Assembly (NCBI GenBank): GCA_021792975.1
Contig: JAJYTR010000006.1
Coordinates: 1-64,000 of the forward strand
Direction of reading: 5' to 3'
DNA from: Pseudomonadota bacterium
GTDB taxonomy: Bacteria; Pseudomonadota; Gammaproteobacteria; Xanthomonadales; Rhodanobacteraceae
DNA: 64,000 nt
The position numbers and the translations under genes were made by a program. The notes under the pieces are model-generated. The model was given only the letters and a program-made list of their open reading frames with translations. It was not told where the DNA came from and ran no database searches. Shown piece by piece: positions 19,782 to 27,537 of the stretch (position 1 is its first letter; every line of letters starts with the position of its first letter).

Positions 19782-20746
19782 TGCGCCGCCTGGGCACTCT
19801 GGGCGCGGGCATACTGGCACTGGCCTTCGCGCTGGCGCTGCCGCTGGCCTGGGGCGGCCTGCCGGCGCTGCGCAGCAGCCTCGACTTCCCGCGCGCCGCG
19901 TGGGGCGCGGTGCTGCTGCTGGCGGCACTGGCGGCGCTGGCGCGGGCCACCCGCCAGCAATGGCTGCTGAAACGGCTGGGCGCCGCGCCGCGTCCCCGCC
20001 TCAATTTGGCCGTCTCGCTGGCCACCGAAACTGCGTACACGCTGACCCCGGGCAGCACGGGCGGCCTGCCCGCCTCGGTGTGGCTGCTGCGCCGCGCCGG
20101 CGTGCCGCTGCATGCGGCGCTGGCGGTCAGCGCTGCCGACCCGCTGCTGGATGCGCTGTTCTTCGCCATCGCGCTGCCGGCGGCGGCGCTGGCGCTGACG
20201 CTGGAAACCGACGTGCCGCTGCTGCGCGAGGGGGCCTGGCTGGTCAGCGCGCTGCTGCTGGCGGCGCTGGGCATGGCCTGGCTGCTGCGCCGGCCACTGC
20301 TGCGCCGGCTGGCCGCCATCGCCTGGCGGCGTCCGCGCTGGCGGCGCGCCTGGCGCGAGCTGCGCGGCAGCCTGCGCGATCTCGCCCGCGGCGGCGTGCG
20401 GCTGTGGCTGCCGCAACTGCTGCTGGCCGCGGTGCAGTGGTGCGCGCGCTACGGCATCCTGGCGGTGATCGTGCACGCGCTGGGCCATCCGCTGCCGTTC
20501 GCCCTGCTGCTGCTGCTGCAGGGCGTGGCGCTGCACGCCGCGCAGTGGACCGGCGCGCCGGCCGGCGCCGGCGGCGCCGAACTGGCGCTGGGCCTGGCGC
20601 TGGGCGCATGGATGCCGGCCGCCAGCGCGGCCAGCGCGGTGCTGCTGTGGCGCATCGGCACGCTGCTGCTGCCCACGATCGCCGGCGCGCTGGCGTTCAT
20701 GCTGCTGGGCGCGCGACGCGGGCAGGCGGTGCCCGAACCGGGCTGA
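19781..20746 (+). CDS. UPF0104/LPG-synthase-like membrane protein (flippase-like domain)
   Basis: A 321-residue protein with about eight membrane helices. TLTPGSTGGLPASVWLLRRAGVPLHAAL matches the conserved core of the lysylphosphatidylglycerol-synthase transmembrane (AglD/YbhN) family. It lacks the cytoplasmic aminoacyltransferase domain, so a lipid flippase-like role is more likely than lysyl transfer. Last gene of the glycosyltransferase operon. Confidence 0.82.
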   Translation: MRRLGTLGAGILALAFALALPLAWGGLPALRSSLDFPRAAWGAVLLLAALAALARATRQQWLLKRLGAAPRPRLNLAVSLATETAYTLTPGSTGGLPASVWLLRRAGVPLHAALAVSAADPLLDALFFAIALPAAALALTLETDVPLLREGAWLVSALLLAALGMAWLLRRPLLRRLAAIAWRRPRWRRAWRELRGSLRDLARGGVRLWLPQLLLAAVQWCARYGILAVIVHALGHPLPFALLLLLQGVALHAAQWTGAPAGAGGAELALGLALGAWMPAASAASAVLLWRIGTLLLPTIAGALAFMLLGARRGQAVPEPG

Positions 20747-20782
20747 GCGGCCCGCCGCCGCGCGCCGCGCGACCGCTGCCCG

Positions 20783-22099
20783 CTACAGCACCTGCTCGCC
20801 GTGCAGGCTGATGTCCAGCCCTTCGCGCTCCTGCTCCTCGCTGACGCGCAGGCCGATCGTCCAGTCCAGCAGTTTGAGGATGACCAGGGTCACCGCCGCG
20901 TCGTACACCACGGTAACGCCCACGCCCTTGGCCTGGATCAGCAACTGGCCGAGGTTGCCTTCCAGCACGCCGGCGGTGCCGCCGATGGCCTTGACCGCGA
21001 ACACGCCGGTGAGGATGGCGCCCAGCGCGCCGCCGATGGCATGCACGCCGAAGGCGTCGAGCGAATCGTCGTAGCCGATCATTTCCTTCATGTAGACCGC
21101 GGTCCAGAAGCACACCATGCCGGCGGCGATGCCGATCGCCAGCGCCCCGCTGGGGCCGACGAAGCCGGATGCGGGGGTGATGGCGACCAGTCCGGCCACC
21201 GCACCCGAGCAGGTACCCAGCACCGTGGGTTTTCCTTTCGCCGCCCACTCGGTGAACATCCACGCCAGCGCCGCCGCCGCGGTGGCGATCTGGGTCGCGG
21301 CCATGGCCATGCCGGCGCGGTCGCTGGCGGCGACGGCGGAACCAGCGTTGAAGCCGAACCAGCCCACCCACAGCAGCGAAGCGCCGATCAGGGTGAAGGT
21401 GAGGTTGTGCGGAGGCATCGGCTCCTTGCCGTAGCCCAGGCGCTTGCCCAGCACCAGCGCTGCCACCAGGCCGGCCACGCCGGCGTTGATGTGCACCACG
21501 GTACCGCCGGCGTAGTCGAGCACGCCGTCGCCGCCCAGCCAGCCGCCCGGTCCCCACACCATGTGGGCGATGGGCACATAGACCAGCAGCAGCCAGGTGC
21601 CCATGAACCACAGCAGCGCCGAGAACTTCATGCGGTCGGCGAACGAACCCGCGATCAGCGCCGGGGTGATGATCGCGAAGGTCATCTGGAAGCACATGTA
21701 CGTGGTTTCGGGAATCGTCGGCGCCAGCGCGTTGACGCTGTCCAGGCCCATGCCGGCCAGGAAGAACCGGCTGAGCCCGCCGATGAACGGATTGCCCGCG
21801 GTGAACGCCAGGCTGTACCCGGCGATCATCCACAGCACGGTCACCAGACAGGTGATGGCGAAACTCTGCATCAGCGTCGCCAGCACGTTCTTCTTGCGCA
21901 CCATGCCGCCGTAGAACAGCGCCAGGCCGGGGATGGTCATCATCAGCACCAGCGCCGTGGAGGTGAGCATCCAGGCGTTGTCGCCGCTGTTGATGAAGGC
22001 CGCAGGCGCGGGCGCCGGCGTGGCAGCCTGCGCGGTGACGGCGGCGGCGGCCAGCAGGGCGGACACGCCGGACAGGATCGGGACGAAGCGTTTGTTCAT
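20783..22099 (-). CDS. amtB: ammonium transporter AmtB
   Basis: A 438-residue channel with a cleaved signal peptide (ALLAAAAVTAQA) as in proteobacterial AmtB, then eleven helices. MMTIPGLALFYGGMVRKKN and the later AGGTVVHINAGVAGLVAALVLG carry the pore His; GLVAITPASGFV is also conserved. It takes up ammonium at low external concentration and is blocked by deuridylylated GlnK. It follows glnK by 28 bp. Confidence 0.97.
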   Translation of the reverse strand: MNKRFVPILSGVSALLAAAAVTAQAATPAPAPAAFINSGDNAWMLTSTALVLMMTIPGLALFYGGMVRKKNVLATLMQSFAITCLVTVLWMIAGYSLAFTAGNPFIGGLSRFFLAGMGLDSVNALAPTIPETTYMCFQMTFAIITPALIAGSFADRMKFSALLWFMGTWLLLVYVPIAHMVWGPGGWLGGDGVLDYAGGTVVHINAGVAGLVAALVLGKRLGYGKEPMPPHNLTFTLIGASLLWVGWFGFNAGSAVAASDRAGMAMAATQIATAAAALAWMFTEWAAKGKPTVLGTCSGAVAGLVAITPASGFVGPSGALAIGIAAGMVCFWTAVYMKEMIGYDDSLDAFGVHAIGGALGAILTGVFAVKAIGGTAGVLEGNLGQLLIQAKGVGVTVVYDAAVTLVILKLLDWTIGLRVSEEQEREGLDISLHGEQVL

Positions 22100-22127
22100 G
22101 GCGGAAGCCCTTGTGCGGTTGACGGAC

Positions 22128-22496
<369 letters not shown>

Positions 22497-22536
22497 TCAA
22501 CATGCGCGGCCGGTGCAGTCCGGTAGCGCCGCCCGT

Positions 22537-23718
22537 TCAAAACAGGAAGCCAGCCTCCAGGAGAGCCCGAGCTTGGGTCGGGTTGTTTCCCTGCGGGCCC
22601 CAGACAGTGCCGGCGGTGTAGCGGGTCGCCTGTACCAATGAAAATTCGGCGCGGACAAAAAAACCTTGGTCCTGGTAAGTCGGCGTGATCGTGAACGACC
22701 ACGCCTTGCTGCCGGGGCCGTACAGGAGATTGACGGCCCCGTCGTAGGCATTGCCAGTGCTGGCGATATATTCGGCGCGGGCCGCCAGAGAAACATGGGG
22801 AGAAAAGCTGTAACTCGCCAGGATGGCCGCGCCCTTGGTCGCCGTATCACGCCCCACGCCGATCGTGGAATTGGCGGGCACGTCGGTGTACTGGAGATAG
22901 GGCTGAATCATCCATGGCCCGGAGGCATAGGTATAGATCAGATTGTAGATATCGCTGTTATTTTGATAGAGCGGAGTGGCCAGGCTGGAATAATTGGTGT
23001 GCCCCATATTGCCCATGGCTACGACACTCACCGTGTTGGCGGAATTGATCGCATAGGACAGGGCGCCGGAGATCCAGTTGTAGCGCTTCGAGTAAAACCC
23101 ATCACTCCATTGCAGCGAAGCGCTCAGCGGTCCGGCGCTGTAATTAGCCTGAATGCCGTGGGCAACGGCATTTTCCTGATTCCACAACAGGCCGCGCTCG
23201 ATATTCATGTTTTCGAACGTGAAGGTGTATTCCGCACCGATCAGGGTGGGCAATTTGCCGATCAGCACAGAGAACGTGTCGCTCGGCGCAATCTTCAGAT
23301 AGGCTTGCGGCAGTGCGCCGTAGTAATCGTTGACGGTATTGCCGGTGGAGAGGAACGGCGTGCCCAAGGCGGGCATGTTGTAGGCGCCGGCCTGGAGAAA
23401 GAACTGGATCAGTCCATGCGTCTTCTGGATGAAGATCTGGCCATTACTGATGTCGGCGCGGGAGGATCGATCGCCGGCGCTGGGGTGGTCCTGCCAGACG
23501 CCCATGCCGCTCATCACCCCGGTGATGTCCAATTCTCCAAGCGGGCCCGCATTGAACAGAAAAGGCGACGGCGAAACCAGCGGACCAGTCATCGCCGGCA
23601 TCGGCAAGGGTGCGGCATGGGCGGGGCTGGTCCCGAGAAGCAGCATGCTGGCCAGTAAAGCCGAGTGGATCAGCCGTCGTCTTGTGCGATAAAGCGGTAT
23701 GCGGATTGACGTGGCCAT
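22537..23718 (-). CDS. BBP2/OmpL-like outer-membrane porin of the ammonium operon
   Basis: A 393-residue protein. The signal peptide ends near THE AHA site (SPAHAAP), then a beta-barrel with KLPTLIGAEYTFTFENMNIERGLLW, typical of beta-barrel porin 2 (BBP2). It ends in Phe (LLEAGFLF). The stop is 70 bp from glnK with no terminator between, so porin-glnK-amtB is probably one nitrogen-regulated transcript. A role in passing ammonium or small nitrogen compounds through the outer membrane is inferred. Its base composition is clearly less GC-rich than its neighbours, with many AAT, ATT and TAT codons. Confidence 0.8.
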   Translation of the reverse strand: MATSIRIPLYRTRRRLIHSALLASMLLLGTSPAHAAPLPMPAMTGPLVSPSPFLFNAGPLGELDITGVMSGMGVWQDHPSAGDRSSRADISNGQIFIQKTHGLIQFFLQAGAYNMPALGTPFLSTGNTVNDYYGALPQAYLKIAPSDTFSVLIGKLPTLIGAEYTFTFENMNIERGLLWNQENAVAHGIQANYSAGPLSASLQWSDGFYSKRYNWISGALSYAINSANTVSVVAMGNMGHTNYSSLATPLYQNNSDIYNLIYTYASGPWMIQPYLQYTDVPANSTIGVGRDTATKGAAILASYSFSPHVSLAARAEYIASTGNAYDGAVNLLYGPGSKAWSFTITPTYQDQGFFVRAEFSLVQATRYTAGTVWGPQGNNPTQARALLEAGFLF

Positions 23719-23911
23719 TGGTTCTCCTTCAAGCCGGATGGGATATGGGTGAACTGTTGCGTACGCAGGCCTGTTCGTTCTGTTGCCCAATGTGCTTGCG
23801 GACATCATTTCTTCATTTTCTGTCGGATTTGTTCATGGCACAGTCCGATCAGATTTAGGCTTTACCTCAGGGTGTATCGAAATCGCTGCCCATGCCGTTT
23901 TCATAACCACC

Positions 23912-24068
23912 GATCGGTTTGCGAAACCGGGCATCCTGCCGCCTGACTCAAAGCGGCTGCATGCCAGCAAACGGGCGCGGCAAAGCCGCGCCACCTTGTC
24001 GCGACCAGCACTTGCGTGCTCGTCGCGTCGACACATCCATGTGCCGAAGCGGCTATGCAAACCGCTCC
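23912..24068. repeat. MITE/REP-like element, copy 2 (inverted relative to copy 1)
   Basis: The reverse complement reproduces the core of the 5716-5823 element almost base for base, including the GCGCGGCTTTGCCGCGC palindrome and CAGGCGGCAGGATGCCCGGTTT. It carries about 47 extra bp near one end, including a stem around AGCAC...GTGCT flanked by GTCGCG. Terminal sequences related to GAGCGGTTTGC remain at both ends. Confidence 0.78.
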
Positions 24069-24284
24069 ACCCGGGCTCCGCACCCGGTGCCGCAGGATCG
24101 ATGGCAACGGCCGACCATGAGGCCACGGGCGGTTCGGTCGCGGTCCGGGTGTCCGCTGAGGCCGAAAACGCAATGGCAATCGTGCAAGACACGAGAACGG
24201 CAAGCTGCATATCGGCCTCGACAGGTCGGCGGCAACGTTGTGTTGCGGCGCTGCCTCAACCGTCAAAGCATCGATCATGCCATC

Positions 24285-24308
24285 CTTTACAATCATAAAG
24301 TTGTAAAG
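24285..24308. promoter_or_regulatory. perfect palindrome CTTTACAA-N8-TTGTAAAG
   Basis: An 8-bp perfect inverted repeat separated by 8 bp inside the AT-rich block, between the NtrC-like sites and the porin gene. A dimeric-regulator operator is the simplest reading. No T-run follows, so it is not an intrinsic terminator. Confidence 0.5.
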
Positions 24309-24334
24309 ATATAGCCCTGTATTGCACCAAATAT

Positions 24335-24351
24335 TGCACTTTTATCGTGCT
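24335..24351. promoter_or_regulatory. NtrC-like binding site 1
   Basis: TGCACT-TTTAT-CGTGCT agrees with 9 of 12 half-site bases of the NtrC consensus TGCACC-N5-GGTGCA, with correct spacing. It lies about 620 bp upstream of the porin-glnK-amtB cluster, a plausible enhancer distance. Confidence 0.5.
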
Positions 24352-24365
24352 ATATGATGACGCTC

Positions 24366-24382
24366 TGCATGCTCATGGTGCG
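24366..24382. promoter_or_regulatory. NtrC-like binding site 2
   Basis: TGCATG-CTCAT-GGTGCG agrees with 9 of 12 half-site bases of the NtrC consensus. It is centred 31 bp from site 1, about three helical turns, so two NtrC dimers could bind the same face of the DNA. Confidence 0.45.
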
Positions 24383-24675
24383 ATGCAAAATCGAGCGGCG
24401 ACCGGGACTCTAGTCGGAACGATCGCCGGCATTCCGGCCTTGCCGGCCTACACTTACTCTGGCCGGAGAACCGGCAGGGGACAGTCGTGCGGGCCACCCG
24501 CACGGGGCGGGTTCGAGCCGTTCCTCGCCGCAAGCCGCTGCGTACCATCAACGGCAGCCGGCGGCTCGCAGCAAATCGGCAACCCATCGCGCCGCACGAG
24601 GCTGCAAGGGATCTGATCGGGATGAACGACGACGTGCCTGCCACGAATCGCTAGTCGGCAGGCGCGCGGCGGTTA

Positions 24676-24706
24676 CAAAAGGAAGGTCCGAGCACGTCCG
24701 GACCTT
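24676..24706 (-). terminator. possible rho-independent terminator after ubiE
   Basis: On the minus strand an 8-bp perfect stem (AAGGTCCG / CGGACCTT, 8-nt loop) is followed by CCTTTTG. The T-run is short and the hairpin is 160 bp past the ubiE stop. Confidence 0.4.
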
Positions 24707-24869
24707 GCGCACGCGAGGGATGGCCTGCCGCGCAACATATGTGCAGCTGCGTGTTGCGGCGTATCCGGGTACATGTCGGAGCCGGACCCGACGCCCACTG
24801 GCAAGTCCAGAGCCTGCCCCGGACTTGATCCGGGGATGGACTGGTTCAGAGGCTCCAAAACAGACGCTT

Positions 24870-25616
24870 TCAGAACCGGTAGCCGCGATGGATGGCGACG
24901 ATGCCGGCACTGAGGTTGTGCACGCTCACCGACTCCAGGCCGGCGTTTCCCATCATCGCCCGCAGCGTGGCCTGGTCGGGATGCTTGCGGATCGACTCGG
25001 CGAGATAGCGGTAACTGCCGGCGTCCTGCGCGAACACGCGGCCCAGCCGCGGCAGCACCTGGAACGAGTGGAAGTCGTACAGCGGCCGCAGCCACGCCTG
25101 GGTGACGCGCGAGAACTCCAGCACCAGCGCTCGCCCGCCTGGGCGCAACACCCGCCGCATCTCGCGCAGCGCGGCGTCCTTGTCGGTGACGTTGCGCAGG
25201 CCGAAGGCGATGGTCACCGCATCGAAGCTGGCGTCGGCGAAGGGCAGCGCCTCGGCGTTCATCTGTTGGAAATCCAGACCCTTCAACATGCCGCGGTCGA
25301 GCAGGCGGTCGCGGCCCACGCGCAGCATGTCGGCATTGATGTCGCCCACCACCACCGCACCCTGCGCGCCGACCACCGGCAGCAGCAGCGCAGCGATATC
25401 GCCGGTGCCGCCGGCCAGATCCAGCACGCGGTCGCCCGCGCGTACGCCGCTGGTGGCGACGAAAAAGCGTTTCCACAGCCGGTGGACGCCGAAGGACATC
25501 AGATCGTTCATCAGATCGTAGCGGCGCGCCACCGAGGTGAACACCTGGCCGACCAGGCGCTGCTTCTCGGCGACGGGCACCTCGCGGTAGCCGAAATGGG
25601 TGGTGGGCTCGCTCAT
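24870..25616 (-). CDS. ubiE: demethylmenaquinone/ubiquinone C-methyltransferase
   Basis: A 248-residue SAM-dependent methyltransferase. [36 protein letters not shown] is the UbiE signature; [12 protein letters not shown] is the SAM-binding motif [27 protein letters not shown] is the second PROSITE motif. It performs the C-methylation step in ubiquinone (and, where present, menaquinone) synthesis. Normal length; terminal helices intact. Confidence 0.97.
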   Translation of the reverse strand: MSEPTTHFGYREVPVAEKQRLVGQVFTSVARRYDLMNDLMSFGVHRLWKRFFVATSGVRAGDRVLDLAGGTGDIAALLLPVVGAQGAVVVGDINADMLRVGRDRLLDRGMLKGLDFQQMNAEALPFADASFDAVTIAFGLRNVTDKDAALREMRRVLRPGGRALVLEFSRVTQAWLRPLYDFHSFQVLPRLGRVFAQDAGSYRYLAESIRKHPDQATLRAMMGNAGLESVSVHNLSAGIVAIHRGYRF

Positions 25617-25751
25617 GCGCGCAATGGTAGCCCACGCGCCCGCACCGCGATCCCCGCACCGTGCGGCGGCGTCGCGGTGGTGGGCCGGCGCGCGTGCCAT
25701 CCTCGGCAGCATCCCGCTCGGGTGGAGCAACGGCATGCCGGATCGAGCTGC

Positions 25752-26210
25752 GTGGTTGCGGACTCCCGCAGCGATGTGCTGGCTGCGCGCCGGCCTCTGG
25801 GCGGGCTGGTGGCGGGCACCCCAGACGTGGGCGCCGCGGCGCTGATCAACCGGGTCAGCCCGGTGCTGATCCTGCGCGTCATCGCCGGCGGGCTGCTGGG
25901 GCGCGCGACGATCGCCAGCGGCGGCACCGCCGTGGCCCTGCCGGGCCTGCTGTTGCAGTGGGCGATGTCGGTGCTGATCGCGGGGATTTTCGCCCTCGCG
26001 GCGTTGCGGATGCCGGTGCTGCGCCGGCATTTCGTGCTCGCCGGCTGCGGCTACGGCATGGTGGTGTTCGTGGTCATGGAGTTCGTGGTGGTGCCGCTGT
26101 CGGCGCTGCACCACTGGCCGCCGCTCGGCGTGCCCTGGCGAGTACGGAACCTGCCGGCCATGTTCGTCTTCGGCATCCTTGTCGCCGCCTTCGCGCGGTG
26201 CCACCTGTGA
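25752..26210 (+). CDS. conserved small inner-membrane protein, start uncertain
   Basis: About 150 residues with four hydrophobic helices: [69 protein letters not shown] and [18 protein letters not shown] recognise it as a conserved hypothetical membrane protein but cannot give a function. No ATG exists in frame before the first helix. GTG at 25752 is chosen; GTG at 25776 would remove eight residues. It lies between ubiE and the MidA-like gene, convergent with the latter. Confidence 0.6.
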   Translation: MVADSRSDVLAARRPLGGLVAGTPDVGAAALINRVSPVLILRVIAGGLLGRATIASGGTAVALPGLLLQWAMSVLIAGIFALAALRMPVLRRHFVLAGCGYGMVVFVVMEFVVVPLSALHHWPPLGVPWRVRNLPAMFVFGILVAAFARCHL

Positions 26211-26220
26211 TCGCACGCAT

Positions 26221-27429
26221 TCACAGCCGCGCGCGCCGGTCGGCCAGCAGCAGTTCGGCCAGCAGCAGTTCGGCCGGCAGCGGCGCGGCGGCCATGCCGC
26301 GCGCGAACAGCATCGCCTGGAAGCGCTCGCCCATGGCCTCGGGCAACATCAGGCGCTTGATCTCCTGCGCCAGCGCGTACAGGCCCGCGGCATCCAGCCC
26401 CTGCGCGGCTTCGGCGTGCACCGCGGCGACGCCGGCCGCCTGCAGGAACCGGCCCTGCGGCACGTAGGCGGCCAGCTCCAGGCCGGCCGCCGCGCCAGCT
26501 TCGGCCAGAGCGCTGAAGTCCACGCTGGCGGTGAGATCCTGCAGGCCCGGATGGAAGAACACGTCCTCGTGCACGCGATGCCGGTAGAACGCGCGCAGCG
26601 TGCCGTTCCGGCGCTGCGGGTGGTAGTACTCGGCGCGCGGGTAGCCGTAATCGACGAACAGCGCCAGGCCCTGCTGCAGGGTGCCCGCCACTGCCTGCAT
26701 CCAGTACGGCAGCTGCGGCAGCAGTTCGGAGCGGTAGCCGTCATCGAACGGTCGGCCCAACCGGTGCTCGAGATGGCGCACCGCCCCTGCCACCAAAGCA
26801 TCGGCCGGCCGGTCCTGGCGCACGAAACGGTCTTCGCCGTCCAGCGCCACGTACTCCTCGAACACCTCGCCGCCGCGCAGCGTGAAGCGCGTGACCGGCA
26901 GCGCGTCGATCACTTCGTTGGCGAACAGCACGCCGTGCCAGGGCGTCTCGGGGGGGCGATCGATCCACTGCACGCGCGCGAACAGCGCGTCCGGCAGGCG
27001 CGCGCGCAGCCGCGCCTGCTGGCGCGCCCGCAGTTCGGCGCTGGGCTCCAGCAACCGGTAGCACGCCGGCAGCGCATCGCGCGATGCCAGTGCCAGCAGC
27101 GCGTGTTCGGCGAAGGCGCCGCTGCCGCCGCCCAGCTCCAGCCAGTCCGCGCCGTGCCCGAGACCGCGCAGCGCCGGCGCCAGCGCAGCAGCCACGCAGC
27201 GCGCGAACACCGGCCCCAGCTCGGCGCTGGTGACGAAGTCGCCGTGCGCGCCGAACTTGCGTGAGCCGGCGCTGTAATAGCCGAGGCCCGGCGCGTACAG
27301 CACCCGCTCCATGTAGGCGCTGAACGGCAGCGGCCCGTGCGCGGCGATCCGCTCGCGCAGCACCGCCGCCAGGTGCGCGGAGTGGGCCAGGGCGTCGGCG
27401 TCGGGGGCGGGCAGGTCGAGGGTGTGCAT
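26221..27429 (-). CDS. SAM-dependent methyltransferase, MidA/NDUFAF7 family
   Basis: A 402-residue protein: [46 protein letters not shown] is the conserved N-terminal block, [16 protein letters not shown] is the SAM-binding loop, and [13 protein letters not shown] is the post-I motif. Eukaryotic NDUFAF7 methylates an arginine in complex I; the bacterial substrate is not established. The C-terminus repeats [11 protein letters not shown], encoded by a short imperfect tandem repeat near 26245-26275. Confidence 0.9.
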   Translation of the reverse strand: MHTLDLPAPDADALAHSAHLAAVLRERIAAHGPLPFSAYMERVLYAPGLGYYSAGSRKFGAHGDFVTSAELGPVFARCVAAALAPALRGLGHGADWLELGGGSGAFAEHALLALASRDALPACYRLLEPSAELRARQQARLRARLPDALFARVQWIDRPPETPWHGVLFANEVIDALPVTRFTLRGGEVFEEYVALDGEDRFVRQDRPADALVAGAVRHLEHRLGRPFDDGYRSELLPQLPYWMQAVAGTLQQGLALFVDYGYPRAEYYHPQRRNGTLRAFYRHRVHEDVFFHPGLQDLTASVDFSALAEAGAAAGLELAAYVPQGRFLQAAGVAAVHAEAAQGLDAAGLYALAQEIKRLMLPEAMGERFQAMLFARGMAAAPLPAELLLAELLLADRRARL

Positions 27430-27471
27430 CGGGCGAGGATAAGCCGGGCGCGTCAGCGCGCCTGCGCGCAT

Positions 27472-27500
27472 AAAAAATGGGCCGGCGAGTGCGCCGGCCC
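27472..27500 (-). terminator. intrinsic terminator of the TonB receptor gene
   Basis: A 9-bp perfect GC stem (GGGCCGGCG, 4-nt loop) followed on the minus strand by ATTTTTT, 38 bp after the receptor stop codon. Confidence 0.85.
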
Positions 27501-27537
27501 ACCATCCGCCTACGCGCTGCTTTCCGGACTGTGCCGG

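Larger units (their letters stand above)
23719..24869. other. 1.15-kb non-coding region upstream of the porin operon
   Basis: No supportable gene. It holds, from the porin end: a leader of about 190 bp; a repeat element (23912-24068); an AT-rich block (about 24280-24360) with an 8-bp perfect palindrome and two NtrC-like sites; and a hairpin (24683-24706). I found no convincing -24/-12 sigma-54 promoter by eye. Confidence 0.6.

Noticed and set aside
23751-23880. Sigma-54 promoter for the porin operon
   Set aside because: No GG-N10-GC pair with acceptable flanks on the minus strand was found by eye.
24377-24616. A plus-strand reading frame in the region upstream of the porin
   Set aside because: No conserved motif, no ribosome site, and composition is that of intergenic sequence.
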